A stretch of DNA of 64,000 bases. Origin: Lepidostoma basale (Eukaryota; Arthropoda; Insecta; Trichoptera; Lepidostomatidae). The notes beneath the pieces are model-generated. The model ran no database searches and was not told the origin of the DNA. It saw only the letters and a program-made list of their open reading frames with translations. Below, piece by piece: positions 1-10,077 of this stretch. The stretch spans positions 1,582,753 to 1,646,752 of the forward strand of contig JAHDVF020000251.1 of assembly GCA_022606425.2 (NCBI GenBank), written 5' to 3'. Within the stretch, counting starts at the first letter, position 1. The number at the start of each line of letters is the position of its first letter. The position numbers were made by a program, and so were the translations under genes.

Positions 1-3000
1 ATTTTAACAGTTTTATCTTGATTTGTTTTTGCTCATTCCAATTAATATTTATATTACTACTTATATCTTTTATAGCACCTCTTTTGCTCCATACATGTCC
101 GGCATTCGTCGTCTCTGTGCGGTGGTTCCTGTAACAGCATCACCTTTCCGCAGTGTACTTGTGTCTTTATTACATTCAATGCATACTTTATTCAATTTCA
201 TTTTCAAACTTCGGACTAGGCGAGGCCCTTAATATTTACCTGCAGAATACCAGGGGTTTGCGTACTAAAACTGATGTCTTTTCTCACAATTCCTCAATTG
301 GCGACTATTCCATTTTGGCTATATCTGAAACATGGCTTGGTCCTGACATCGCTTCTGGTGAACTCCTCGACTCCAGGTACAGTGTTTGGCGATGTGATCG
401 CGGCTCGCGTGGTGGGGGTGTACTGCTAGCATGCTTGTCCCACCTTAATCCCGTTGCTCGACCAGAGTGGACTTGTGACGCCGAATCCATTTGGATATCA
501 CTAACACGTGGTGCGAGCGGCCTCCCTAGAAATAATCTAAACATCGCTTGTGTGTACATACCCAAGGGATCTAACTATGCTAATTGTGTTGACAGCTTCC
601 TAAATTTACTCTCCAGGCTAGTTACTGACCGGCCTGAAGACGACTTTCTTATTCTAGGTGACCTTAATATGTCAGACATTGACTGGTCTTGTAACACAAC
701 CGACCAATCATTGCTTCCTTCCAATTTTTCCTCTACCTGCTCTACTTTACTTGTGGACTATATGTCTCTTCTCGGTCTTCACCAGTATAATTCAATTAAA
801 AACTCACTTAATCGTACCTTGGATCTTATACTTAGTACTTCCCATTTTGTCTCCGGAGTGTCTCGATCTGCTTTTCCGCTTGTACCCGAGGATTCCCATC
901 ACCCAGCTATTGAATTAACTCTATCATTTGAACCTTCTCAGCTACTACGTGAACCCCAACGAGCCGTTCATCTTTTTAAACATGGAGACTATGAATCAAT
1001 TAATATTTTTTTATCTGAGGTTAATTGGTCAAATATTCTATCCACATATCCCCTCAACGCTGCGGTAGATGCCTTTTATATCGTGTTGAATAACTCCATT
1101 GAGCAATTTATACCCCTCCGACATTTTAAGAGTAACTCCAATTTTCCAGTTTGGTACAATAGTTCCCTCATAAAACTTACCAAAGAAAAGATCAAATATC
1201 ACAAGCGGTTTACCAAATATAAAAATTCCCTTGATTATCACACCTTTTCTTTGCTGAGAACTCGCCAAAAGCGTATGGCCAGGAAATGTTTTTCTGAGTA
1301 TATTCACTCTACCGAAATGAATATTACTAATAATCCAAACTCCTTTTGGCGATTCGTCAAGAGCAAGTACAAGAATAACTCCCTTCCAAAGATAATGTCT
1401 ATTGATGATAATAAATCAATAAGTGGTGGCAGAAATATCAGCCATGCGTTCTCCACTTATTTTCATTCTGTCTTTGATTGTGACACTACCCCCAGTACTA
1501 TAAACTCCTACGAGCCCTCAAACACCACTAACATCGGAAGCTGTCTTACAGATAGGAACACACTCGCCAGATATTTATCAGGTGTCGACACCAACAAAGG
1601 TGCTGGAAGTGATGGAATACCGCCATTATACTTATTTAACTGTGCAAAAACCCTCGCTGAACCTCTTTCTATCCTTTTTACCCGTTCTCTATCTGAAGGT
1701 TGCTTTCCAGATAAATGGAAAGAAGCCTTTATTATTCCAGTTCACAAATCAGGACCCAAAAGCTTCATCAAGAACTATCGTCCAATCTCCATTTTATCTG
1801 CCATTAGTAAGATTTTCGAGCGTATTGTATATGACCAATTATATCCCTCTCTTAAATGTGTTCTGAGTGATCAACAACATGGTTTCCTCCGTAACAAATC
1901 TGTTTTATCCAATCTGATACCGTTCACTGACTATATTATTTCGAACATGCACCGCGGACTCCAAACTGATGCCATATACACTGACTACGCCAAAGCTTTT
2001 GATAAGGTAAACCACAGCGTACTCCTAGATAAACTTGGCAGACTTGGAATCCACGGTGACCTTCTAAGATGGATAAATTCATATATCAAAAATCGAAGAC
2101 AGGCTGTGGTGATTGGTGGCTTCAAGTCAGACTTCGTGGGAATTCCATCCGGAGTTCCTCAAGGCTCCCATCTGGGACCCCTCTTCTTTATTCTTTATAT
2201 TCATGATATTGGCAACTGTTTCCTCTACTCCAAACACCTCCTTTTTGCTGATGACATGAAGGTCTTTCTGAATATTTCTGACATATCCGATTGCCATAAA
2301 CTTCAGTCTGATCTCGACAGACTCTCTGATTATTGTAAGATAAATAAACTGACCCTCAATGCTGACAAATGTCTCAAAGTTTCGTTTTCTCGTAAAATCA
2401 ATCCGCACAATCATGACTATTTTATTAATAACACAAGATTATGTAACTCAGATCGCGTGCGAGATCTCGGAGTCACAATGGACTCGAAACTCACTTTCGT
2501 AAGTCACATTGATGGCATTTTAGACAAATCCTACAGGACATTAGGATTCATATTGCGTACATGCAAACCCTTTCAGAACATCACAGCCCTCAAAGTTCTT
2601 TATACAACCATGGTTCGCTCACTACTCGAATACGTATCTCCCGTTTGGTCTCCTTACTATGCAGCGCATATTCAACGCATCGAAAGAGTCCAAAAAAATT
2701 TCATTAAACACATTAATTTCAAAATGTGCAGGTCATTTGCGAATTATAATTCTGCCCTTAAATTTTATTCCTTGGACTCTCTCGAAAATAGGCGAACAAT
2801 TAATGATATGATGTTGCTTCACAAAATCATTCACTTCAAAATAGACAACTCCGAACTTCTTAGTAAATTATTACTGAATACCCCTATGCTTCGCACAAGA
2901 CACACTGCGAACCAAATATTCCACCTTCCTGCTTATCGGACTAACTACGCTCAGAGTGCGGCGGTGTACCGGACGTGCAACACGTACAATAAGTGCTTTA

Positions 3001-3355
3001 GTAACATCGATGTGTTCCATCTTAATGAAAGTGATTTTAAAAAAATGGTTGGAGCAACCCTTCGGGGCGAATGAAATTAGTTACTCTATTTATTTTTTTT
3101 CTTTTCTTGTCTTTTTCTTTTTTCTTTTACATTTTAAAATTGTATTTTATTTTTAATTCATTATTACTAATAGTTTTCTCTTTATCTTATAAAAGTGTTA
3201 CTTTATTACTCTTATATATTTAACCTTATGTCAGTTGTTATATAATATTTGTGGTAGCATGTAATTGGCCTTGTTTTGTTGTCTCTGTGTGTTTATACTC
3301 ATATACTGTAATTGCTGTTTGTTACCCTCGATAATAAAAAAAATAAAATAAAAAA
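1..3355 (+). mobile_element. LINE-A: CR1/Jockey-superfamily non-LTR retrotransposon, 5' part outside window
   Basis: A non-LTR retrotransposon unit. It has a short AT-rich leader, one long ORF with endonuclease and reverse transcriptase (153-3074), a T-rich 3' untranslated region, and an A-rich end at about 3330-3355 made of runs of A broken by single T. Any ORF1 would lie upstream of the window. The 3' end abuts an RTE-2 fragment that itself starts mid-gene, which suggests LINE-A landed inside an older RTE-2 copy whose 5' half is outside the window. The ORF has no internal stop, so the copy looks fairly young. Superfamily placement rests on motif style and is not certain. Confidence 0.85.
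153..3074 (+). CDS. LINE-A ORF2: AP-endonuclease plus reverse transcriptase
   Basis: A 973-codon open frame encoding the enzyme for target-primed reverse transcription. The endonuclease starts at about residue 28 (QNTRGLRTKT) and shows SETWL, RGGGVL, ILGDLNMSDIDW and EDSHHP, matching the Mg-dependent APE-like nuclease blocks. The reverse transcriptase spans about residues 480-780, with NYRPISILSAISKIFE, YTDYAKAFDKVNH, SGVPQGSHLGPL and the catalytic LLFADD near residue 697. A thumb/C-terminal region follows (VRDLGVTMDSKLTF) up to the stop. The first methionine lies in leader-like sequence about 27 codons before the endonuclease, so the true start is uncertain. The complete frame with all key motifs suggests it may encode, or recently encoded, an active enzyme. 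This is element-encoded, not a host gene. Confidence 0.88.
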   Translation: MYLCLYYIQCILYSISFSNFGLGEALNIYLQNTRGLRTKTDVFSHNSSIGDYSILAISETWLGPDIASGELLDSRYSVWRCDRGSRGGGVLLACLSHLNPVARPEWTCDAESIWISLTRGASGLPRNNLNIACVYIPKGSNYANCVDSFLNLLSRLVTDRPEDDFLILGDLNMSDIDWSCNTTDQSLLPSNFSSTCSTLLVDYMSLLGLHQYNSIKNSLNRTLDLILSTSHFVSGVSRSAFPLVPEDSHHPAIELTLSFEPSQLLREPQRAVHLFKHGDYESINIFLSEVNWSNILSTYPLNAAVDAFYIVLNNSIEQFIPLRHFKSNSNFPVWYNSSLIKLTKEKIKYHKRFTKYKNSLDYHTFSLLRTRQKRMARKCFSEYIHSTEMNITNNPNSFWRFVKSKYKNNSLPKIMSIDDNKSISGGRNISHAFSTYFHSVFDCDTTPSTINSYEPSNTTNIGSCLTDRNTLARYLSGVDTNKGAGSDGIPPLYLFNCAKTLAEPLSILFTRSLSEGCFPDKWKEAFIIPVHKSGPKSFIKNYRPISILSAISKIFERIVYDQLYPSLKCVLSDQQHGFLRNKSVLSNLIPFTDYIISNMHRGLQTDAIYTDYAKAFDKVNHSVLLDKLGRLGIHGDLLRWINSYIKNRRQAVVIGGFKSDFVGIPSGVPQGSHLGPLFFILYIHDIGNCFLYSKHLLFADDMKVFLNISDISDCHKLQSDLDRLSDYCKINKLTLNADKCLKVSFSRKINPHNHDYFINNTRLCNSDRVRDLGVTMDSKLTFVSHIDGILDKSYRTLGFILRTCKPFQNITALKVLYTTMVRSLLEYVSPVWSPYYAAHIQRIERVQKNFIKHINFKMCRSFANYNSALKFYSLDSLENRRTINDMMLLHKIIHFKIDNSELLSKLLLNTPMLRTRHTANQIFHLPAYRTNYAQSAAVYRTCNTYNKCFSNIDVFHLNESDFKKMVGATLRGE

Positions 3356-3740
3356 AATATAGCATTGAGACCAGAGCTGATACCACAAGAACGAAGGTTA
3401 AAGTACGGGTGGCAGAGATGAGAACGCTGAGGATGATAGCAGAAAGGACTATCCGAGATAGGGTGAGTAACACGGCCATCCGCGAGATCTGCAAGATGGA
3501 AGATGTCGTGAGATGGGGCAGACAACGCAGAAGATACTGCGAATGTGCACATGCAGAGGATGGATCCCACCAGAATCCCACACGCTGTGGCGTATCAGAT
3601 TCCTACCGGCTGCCGTCCCCCCGGAAGACCGCCGAAGAGATGGAGAGATAGTTGGGAGTCAACATCCTAAGAGAGGCCAGCCAGATTTCAGGAACAGACC
3701 AAAAGTCTATAAGGAGAAGAAGAAGAAGAAGATAAAGTAA
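3356..3740 (+). mobile_element. RTE-2 LINE 3' fragment, (GAA)n tail
   Basis: Conceptual translation reads like the C-terminal tail of an RTE-like reverse transcriptase (EMRTLRMIAERTIRDRV, EDVVRWGRQRRRY), followed by degraded frames and a GAAGAAGAAGAAG end at about 3715-3735. It is 5'-truncated and frameshifted. Similar copies lie at 5.2 kb and at 10.5 and 39.9 kb (minus). Confidence 0.7.
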
Positions 3741-4378
3741 ACAATTCTATGATATTATTTACGTAATGAATGTTTTTTGCGGAAAAAAAATCTAAATTTT
3801 CGATGAAAGCTGTAATTTATATGATACCTTCTTTATTTAAGATTTATTGTTTATAATTCACGTGAAATCTGTGAATACGTATTAACTTTTTGACATAGTC
3901 ACGTATAATTCACGTGACATGAGCACGCAACGTGCTTACCCTGGTATTAAACACTTTTGCAGATGACATAATTTTACCACTTTATCGCAGAAATGAACGC
4001 AAATATTACGTATGCGCTGTTACTTCAAAACTTCATACTGGTAACTCAAAACATTACTTTCTTAGAATGTTTAGATAGTTGAAAGCATTTGTAAACTTGA
4101 TTTATAATCAAATAAAATACTGTTTTGACTGTTTACTATTCAATACATATTACGAACATATTATTTTAAACCTTAATTGTTGAGAAAGATATGAAATAAT
4201 CAAAATAATTTTATAATATTTATTTTCTTTGTAACACATCACATTATTTTTAAATATAAAAAATCATTTTAAATACACATTATTTTAAATATTTGTAAAT
4301 CTCAAATAACATATGTTAAAACTGGCGACACCTATGATAAAATTTGTTTAACTGCAATGTTTATTTTGTATTTATAAT
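3741..4378. other. AT-rich stretch, no feature recognised
   Basis: No convincing ORF, RNA or repeat boundary seen. CACGTGA occurs twice around 3858-3920 (near 3859 and 3912). The end grades into the HHR-E repeat. Confidence 0.4.
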
Positions 4379-4440
4379 ATTTTCACTACACTGATGAAAG
4401 GCTTCTGTGACCCGAAACATGTTTGAACTAATGTATAATT
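4379..4440 (+). ncRNA. Hammerhead-like motif, family HHR-E
   Basis: CTGATGA at 4391-4397, a G/C-flanked hairpin region with GG..CC, GAAA at 4414-4417, a CATG palindrome, and a GTT cleavage-type triplet at 4421-4423. The core matches the hammerhead consensus (CUGANGA/GAAA/GUH). Stem I pairs at its first two positions (A-U, C-G). Stem II is weak in this copy. Downstream at about 4494-4525 is a tail (CACAAAGTAATGGTGAATAT) shared with copies at 7.8, 42.4, 47.9 and 61.5 kb. Activity is not shown. Confidence 0.5.
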
Positions 4441-4844
4441 TTGTTTGTATTTAAAAATAGAGTGTGTCTTACAAAGGAAAAAATTCAATTTTGAATCCGC
4501 AACACAAAGTAATGGTGAATATAGAATAAATAACCAAAATAAAATTAGACAAAATACAAGGAGGATAAAATATCAAGAGAACTTAGTATTTATTCTGTTT
4601 TTGGAGTTTTTCGATTGGGTGATTTATTTATACTCTGGGTACTTGATCTTGGAATTTTATGTAAATAAAAACTAAATAACAAAAGAAAATGTTATTTTAG
4701 TAATCGTACAACAAATTTTAATTCGATAATCCATTTATTTGCCATAAACACAACGATATTTCCATAGCATTCCCATTTAATTTGAAACACTTATTAATAC
4801 TCATAGCAGTATTAAAATAGAATTATTTATTATATTTGCGAATG
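4441..4844. repeat. HHR-E tail, then AT-rich sequence
   Basis: The first ~85 bp carry the HHR-E family tail ending near 4525. A short open frame here (4445-4675) has no recognisable domain and is probably chance. Nothing is recognised in the rest. Confidence 0.35.
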
Positions 4845-4905
4845 CTGTTGATAGTATTATAGTTGCTGATGCCAAAATTGGTTAGCGAAACAGCAGTCCT
4901 GACAA
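4845..4905 (+). repeat. Degenerate HHR-A hammerhead-element fragment
   Basis: GCTGATGCC, a hairpin-like middle and TTAGCGAAACAGC match the right arm of the HHR-A repeats at 19.9-23.5 and 46.2 kb. The core has lost a base (CTGATG-), so it is a remnant. Confidence 0.5.
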
Positions 4906-4959
4906 AATCATAACAAGTAAATAAACGAAAATGTTCTGTGATAACAGATATTTAATTAA

Positions 4960-5090
4960 TTAATTATAATACAAATGATAACGTCTGTTTTCTAGAAGAA
5001 TTGGAATGATATGCCTTAGCAAGGTGAAACATATCATTCCCATAAAAGATAATATAACTTCTATAAAACTGACGTTTTCATCCGCATAAG
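4960..5090. repeat. HHR-B palindromic repeat copy
   Basis: Left arm has AACGTCTGTTTTCTAGAAG. Right arm has CTTAGCAAGGTGAAACATA, then TTCCCAT and GACGTTTTCAT, which is the left arm in reverse complement. The same pair of arms recurs at about a dozen sites in the window. Confidence 0.65.
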
Positions 5091-5219
5091 TCAACAACCC
5101 TGCCAAAGCTGTCTTCGGTCTGGCGTTTGAAAGTATTATATAATTCGCTTAACCATTAAATGGCGATAGATTAGCTTCCTATAAAGCTTTCTAAAAATAT
5201 TTAATGATTAATCCCAAGA

Positions 5220-5840
5220 ACCAGCAAAAAGTAAACCAACCCCAGGAAATGAAACTAGAGAAGAAGAACCACTGAATTTGTATTAATCACCCAATGAGGC
5301 AGACTACATCACGCCTGTAAGAAATACAACATGACGATCTCTATCGAAAAAACAAAATGTATGACCTTTTCCAAAACACCCAAAACATGTAACCTGATAA
5401 TAGAAAATAAACCCATAGAACAGGTCAGGACCTTCAAGTATCTAGGCATAGACCTGATGGGAGGAGCTGATCTGCGGGAAGAAATACAAGCCCAATAAAC
5501 AAGGAAGCTGCAATCTCTGGGGCTCTAAAATCCACAATATGGAATAACAAAAACATGGCCATTAATAGTAAGATGGGAATCTATAAATCATGCGTAAGAT
5601 CAATAATAACATATGGCATCAAAGCAAGGGCAGACACAGTAAAGACCAAACAAGTTTTGAGGACGTCCGAGATAAAGACACTGAGGACGATAGCAAGCAA
5701 GACACTAAGGGATCGCGTGAGAAACACTAGAATAAGAGAGATACGTGAGGTTGAGGATATTATAAGATTGAGCAGACAGCAAAAAAGGGACTGGTACGGT
5801 CATGTTCAAATAATGGACACCACCAGACTCCCCTATATTT
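5220..5840 (+). mobile_element. RTE-2 LINE fragment, multiply broken
   Basis: The translation gives parts of a reverse transcriptase thumb and tail in shifting frames (EKTKCMTFSKT, EQVRTFKYLGID, RTSEIKTLRTIASKTLRDRV). Stops and frameshifts break it. It extends further 5' than the copy at 3.4 kb and then runs into an N1-type fragment. Confidence 0.7.
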
Positions 5841-5854
5841 CTCTACATTATCAG

Positions 5855-6090
5855 CCTCATGTCTATTTAATTCATGTTCCACGTATCCACCTTTATTTTT
5901 AATAATCAGTAATTAGGCACTATAAACAAACCTACACCAGCAAGAACTTAAAAATAATATTGAAAAAATTATTCAAATTGTCATTGGAACAAATGAAAAA
6001 TTTGTTTTTACATCTGTCAAAATTCTTTATACGAGTATATACGAAAAAACTTGTATAATTTTAACATCAAAACAGAACAAACGTGCTACT
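5855..6090 (-). repeat. N1 element fragment
   Basis: Matches the middle and 5' part of the N1 elements at 9.0-9.6 and 16.3-17.0 kb, sharing stretches such as CACGTATCCAC, CCAGCAAGAACTT and TGTCAAAATTCTTTA. It lacks the N1 3' tail. Confidence 0.6.
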
Positions 6091-6600
6091 TATAAAAAAA
6101 TATATACATCTTAATGGAATATACAGCATTTTGATTTATAAAAATTCAGTTATTTTAGTGTTTTTATGTTATTTTTGAACATAAATTAAGTTGTAAACGT
6201 GGAAATAGAATTTTGAAAACGAGAAGGTTTTTGAAACGCGTTACTCCCATTCATTCTGGCTGAGTTATCACTTTAATATATCGTAACGGCCCCGTCTGGG
6301 AATGTTGAACGCCACCGAGTTATAAAGTCGCCATGCGAGCAGCTCTCAGTGAAAAACAAAGCCTGCAATCTTACCTATAAAGGAAGAATAGTAATATTGT
6401 AAATTGCATGGGGTAATTTACATTTTTGCAGTCCGTTATGACAGCGCAACATCGCATTGCCCCAGACGAGTTATGGCAGCTATTTATTGTTTGGGAATGT
6501 ACCCACTTTGCTTTATGATGTATTTCTTATTTAAATGTGTTCTTACATAAGTATATTTATGAAAGTATCAACTATCACTGCTATCAACTATCGAGGTTCG
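6091..6600. other. Apparently single-copy stretch, no gene recognised
   Basis: From about 6240 to 6490 the DNA is more balanced in base composition than its surroundings, and no other copy was noticed in the window. No ORF of note. It could be an old repeat or a conserved non-coding element. Confidence 0.3.
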
Positions 6601-6850
6601 AAAAATCTCACATCTGGGTCATATACTCCGTGGGGAAAAGTACCACCTTCTCCAACTGATATTGGAGGGGAAAATTGAGGGACGCCGAGGGCCCGGAAGG
6701 AGACAAATGTCCTGGCTGCGAAACGTGAGGGAGTGGACCGGCATCCGAAATGTGGAGGAGCTGTTCCGAGCGGCGCTGGACACGGATAGGTTCGCCGAGG
6801 TGATCGCCATCGTTGGGGGGACCCAACAGGGCACTTGAAGAAGAAGATGA
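6601..6850 (+). mobile_element. RTE-3 LINE 3' fragment, (GAA)n tail
   Basis: One broken frame reads ILRGEKYHLL, KIEGRRGPGRRQMSWLRN, VREWTGI, FRAAL, typical of the C-terminus of RTE-like ORFs. It ends with GAAGAAGAAG. Related copies: 13.77 kb (+); 14.24, 57.8 and 58.8 kb (-). Confidence 0.75.
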
Positions 6851-6869
6851 TGAAAGTATCTGGTCAGTA

Positions 6870-7100
6870 ATAATCATCATCATCGGCTGTCCCTCGTGTC
6901 CAAGGAAGACTGTCCTTCACGGTTGTGGGTCCGCATGTGACTGAAGAGCCCCATTCTGGACCCACATATTCTGGGGCATCTGGGGCAGGGGAAGACGCTT
7001 GTAATGGAGCCATCACTGTCTCCCAGTGGTCTCTCCTTTCTCTTCCTCCTCCTCTCTGCGACGTCGTCTCTGCGCTGTACTTCAGTAATAATTCCCATTT
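6870..7100 (-). mobile_element. Non-LTR ORF C-terminal fragment with C2H2 zinc finger
   Basis: A 72-codon minus-strand frame contains CPRCPRICGSRMGLFSHMRTH, which fits C-X2-C-X12-H-X3-H. A GLFSHxRTH finger of this kind is common at the C-terminus of invertebrate RTE-type ORFs. A run of (ATG)n-like sequence follows at the 3' side (6868-6885). Probably a 5'-truncated LINE tail rather than a host zinc-finger gene. Confidence 0.6.
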
Positions 7101-7299
7101 AAGTCAGAAAAGCAATGAAACTACATATTATATTTATAAATAATCACATTTGATATCTCAACATCACTCTCCACTTTGAATGATTTCTTTTTTTCTAAAA
7201 TCATTACCTTATACTTATTCACATTCATCATCAGATCATTTCGCATGAATACTGCATGCATACTAGAAACCAGGACTAGTAGTTCATGTTCATAAACCG

Positions 7300-7485
7300 A
7301 TAAAAACGTGGCACGATCAAATTAATCAAATACTTTATTAATTAATCAAAATTGGTCACGTGAATAGTCGGAGAAATCGACACAATATATTTAAGTTGAG
7401 GAATCGAGAGAAGTATTTCAGGAAAGAAGAGTGTGGCGATACATTATTTCTGCTTACTCCTTCGGTGATACGACTTGTGAGTTAA
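7300..7485 (+). mobile_element. RTE-1 LINE 3' fragment
   Basis: A degraded RTE-1 3' end: GTGGCACGATCAAATTAAT, GTCGGAGAAATCGAC, GAGAGAAGTAT, then TTTCTGC near the end. Related to the better copy at 37.66-38.15 kb. Confidence 0.55.
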
Positions 7486-7755
7486 TTAATTTAATAATCA
7501 TGAATAATTATTTTTCAATTTTACTTGTTGAAACGTAAATTAGAACAACTGATTGAGTTTATATCGTTCTTCCGATGATGAAGGTGTAAATTTTGAGAAC
7601 AAGTCGAGATAAATAAACTAAAAAATGGAATAAACAGTGTTTTAATTTAATAAAGAAATTCGTCATTATGGAATCACAGAGTATAAATGCCTGAGGTTTA
7701 TAAAAAATAAAAACAATTAAATTTCAATTTCTTACAATAAACTTCCAAGATTTTT
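7486..7755. other. AT-rich stretch with a degenerate hammerhead-like piece
   Basis: At 7560-7600 the text TTCTTCCGATGATGAAGGTG resembles the element remnant at 13.59 kb (minus there), but no GAAA box follows. Nothing else recognised. Confidence 0.3.
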
Positions 7756-8040
7756 TCTGCCTTCACTTTGTGTTATGGATTTACATTTGAATAACTCTTG
7801 TACATTTTTTTGAGTTTTTCACAAATATGTTTTAGAATTTGAAGAGATGAACAATAAAAATAAACAAATTAATGAACAATAAACAAGTTTTGTTTTTTTA
7901 ATAGACTGCACTTTTTGTTGTGGATTGATATTTACATAAATTGTGACAAGTTGTATACTCGTATTTTCAACACATTTATAACCTTTCACAAACATTATTC
8001 GCACTTTACGCATCCTTCTTCAGTGTAAAATGAAAATTAT
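7756..8040 (-). repeat. HHR-E type repeat, degenerate hammerhead
   Basis: On the minus strand, CACTGAAGA near 8020, a short hairpin, then GAATAATGTT where GAAACATGTT is expected. About 100 bp further 3' is a shared family tail (ATCCACAACAAAAAGTG). Another tail copy (ATCCATAACACAAAGTGAAG) lies at 7756-7795. The damaged GAAA box makes this copy unlikely to cleave. Confidence 0.45.
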
Positions 8041-8399
8041 TCTAATAAAAAATCGCAACAAGTCTAGCATTAAACTCCAAAATTTATAAATTATTAATGG
8101 GAGTAAAATTCGAAATATTATATAATCAACTAGCTGACCCGGCAACGCTTCGCTATTGCTAAATTCGAGTACATAAATAAACCCAATATATATTAAACAA
8201 ATACAATTAAAGTTCAATAACAATTCGTTTATTTATTGGATTAAATGCCATGTGTATGGATGCAAAAATGTGTGTCTATATCTTTAAAACAAAGTTTCAA
8301 TCCAAGCAAACTCGCTGTGAATTATAAACTTGAATACATATTACTAATGTAATTGAAAAACTATTTTTTGAATATTTTATATGAAATTTAATAATCAAA
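8041..8399. repeat. AT-rich sequence with CTAGCTGACCCGGC-type repeat
   Basis: CTAGCTGACCCGGCAACGCT at about 8130-8150 is a motif seen at the ends of many unclassified insect repeats. A related, more diverged piece (ACTAGTTGCAACCCGCG) occurs at 42.68 kb. Element ends were not found. Confidence 0.35.
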
Positions 8400-8523
8400 T
8401 AAACAATATTATATCACATTTGCAGAAAACATTCATTATATTAAAGAAACAAAACTCTTGATTTTGTTGTCCATGAAATTCACGTCAGAGCCAATAAAGT
8501 AAGTTTCTACGATCGTGATTTCG
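8400..8523 (-). repeat. ~125-bp interspersed repeat, minus copy
   Basis: Near-identical in reverse complement to 9907-10031: it shares ATCACGATCGTAGAAACTTA, GAATTTCATGGACAACAAAA and the following TTTGTTTCT region. The type of element is unknown. Confidence 0.7.
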
Positions 8524-8574
8524 GCACTGCGAGTCCGCTGGCGTGGAATAGTAATATAGATGATAATACTACAA

Positions 8575-8775
8575 AAGCCTCCCTTCCCGACTTCCACAAC
8601 TGTATCCCTCGCCGCTCTGCGCCATTGACCTCCTGCCACTCGTTTAATGTCATCAGACCATCTTGCTTGTGATCTGCCAGAATTTGTGTAGCTGTTTCTC
8701 TTTCGCCACTCCAGGCCGATCTTATCACCCGTTGTCCTTGCTTTATGACCGATCCCATTCCATTTAAACATTAGT
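8575..8775 (-). mobile_element. RTE-4 LINE C-terminal fragment
   Basis: The minus frame reads KWNGIGHKARTTGDK, then RWSDDIKRVAGGQWRRAARD. This is the RW-DDI-x-VAG-x-W-x-AA-D signature of RTE ORF ends, also seen at 33.6 kb. Truncated on both sides. Confidence 0.65.
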
Positions 8776-9005
8776 CGCTGCATCGGCAACTTTGGTCCGA
8801 TCCTTGATTCATCAATTTTGGGCCCTGGAATTAAAAAAAAAAAAATTTGAATTGCCATAAGGCGGACACCGAAGAGGCAAAATTTAAATTTCCATACAAT
8901 GAATGAATTACAACTGTTTTTCACTTGTTTGCTGAAGATATTCTTCATATAAAAGGCAGTTCATGCTATATGCATAATAATAATTAGGCTAATTTGTCAA
9001 ATTAA

Positions 9006-9621
9006 CTAACTAACTAACTAACCATCACGCCGTCTCCCCGAAAGTGTAAGCAGAGAGAATGGACTGTCACACTTTTACTGATGCGGCACTCCATCCTTCT
9101 CTTTTCGCCCCGCGGGAGGCGCGGTGTGATGGGTTGCGAACCTCATCGCCACCAATAGGCATCTCCCGCGCACACTTCGATCGTCCAACACCCACAAAAT
9201 AAATCTAAAACAAATAATATAAAATACAATGATATAAAATAAAATAACAAAATAAAAATAATTTTACACAAAATGTTCTTTTTAGACGGTGCACATATTG
9301 TCTATTTAATTTATAATATGTTCCACGTATCCACTGTTTTTTAATTTAGCACATAATGTAATAACACATAATGTTTTTTTCGATGTTGCACATGTTGACT
9401 TGGACAATCCGGACTTTTGTGTTTATTTAATTTATGTTACACGTATCCACCATTTTTAAATTATCTGTAATAAGGCACTTAACCAGCAAGAACTTAAAAA
9501 TAATATTGAAGAAATTATTCAAATTGTTATTGGAACAAATGAAAAATTTATTTCTACACCTGTCAAAATTCTTTACAAAAACGATAAAACAAATAAAACC
9601 TTTTAATCTGATTAATTTGAT
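9006..9621 (-). mobile_element. N1 non-autonomous element, 5'-truncated, with target duplication
   Basis: Minus-strand element whose 3' end is GGCGTGATGG plus (TTAG)n, here seen as CTAACTAACTAACC at 9006-9022. It is flanked by a perfect 16-bp duplication TAATTTGTCAAATTAA (8990-9005 and 9622-9637). The last ~60 bp match the 3' end of RTE-1 LINEs; the rest (GC-rich middle, AT-rich 5' part) does not. The closest copy is at 16284-17040. Confidence 0.8.
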
Positions 9622-9639
9622 TAATTTGTCAAATTAATT

Positions 9640-9820
9640 AAACTAATCAGATTTTAAAGGTTGGTCATGTTAGAAGTCGGAGGAATCGACATGCGTGTAT
9701 GACTCGTTGTATGAATGTGGAGGAAGCTAGAGAGGTTTGCCAGGATAGAGTAGTGTTATGGTCCATTCTCTCTGCCTACCCCTGTGGGGAAACGGCGTGA
9801 TGGTTTGTTTGTTTGTTTAA
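9640..9820 (+). mobile_element. RTE-1 LINE 3' fragment, (GTTT)n tail
   Basis: Contains TTTTAAAGGTTGGTCATG, GAGAGGTTTGCCAGGATAG, TCTCTGCCTACCCC, GGGGAAACGGCGTGATGG, then GTTTGTTTGTTT. It lies directly beside the N1 insertion, which probably landed at its 5' edge. Confidence 0.75.
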
Positions 9821-9906
9821 TTTGTATAATCGCCGTTTTCGTGAATAGCTCACCTCAAGGGCGCTTTGACATTGTTTTTAGTCATGAAAGGTGCATGTGA
9901 CAACAG

Positions 9907-10031
9907 CGAAATCACGATCGTAGAAACTTACTTTATTGGCTCTGATGTGAATTTCATGGACAACAAAATCAAGAATTTTGTTTCTCTAAACATATGAATG
10001 TTTTGTGCAAATGCGATATAATATTGTTTAT
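9907..10031 (+). repeat. ~125-bp interspersed repeat, plus copy
   Basis: Partner of the inverted copy at 8400-8523, 1.4 kb away. Confidence 0.7.
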
Positions 10032-10077
10032 TGATATACAGACAACCGTTGTTAACATTTTATGCGATAATTTGAAA

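Noticed and set aside
6880..7098. Host zinc-finger gene
   Set aside because: A single C2H2 finger of the GLFSHxRTH kind at the end of a truncated frame is typical of RTE-type LINE tails.
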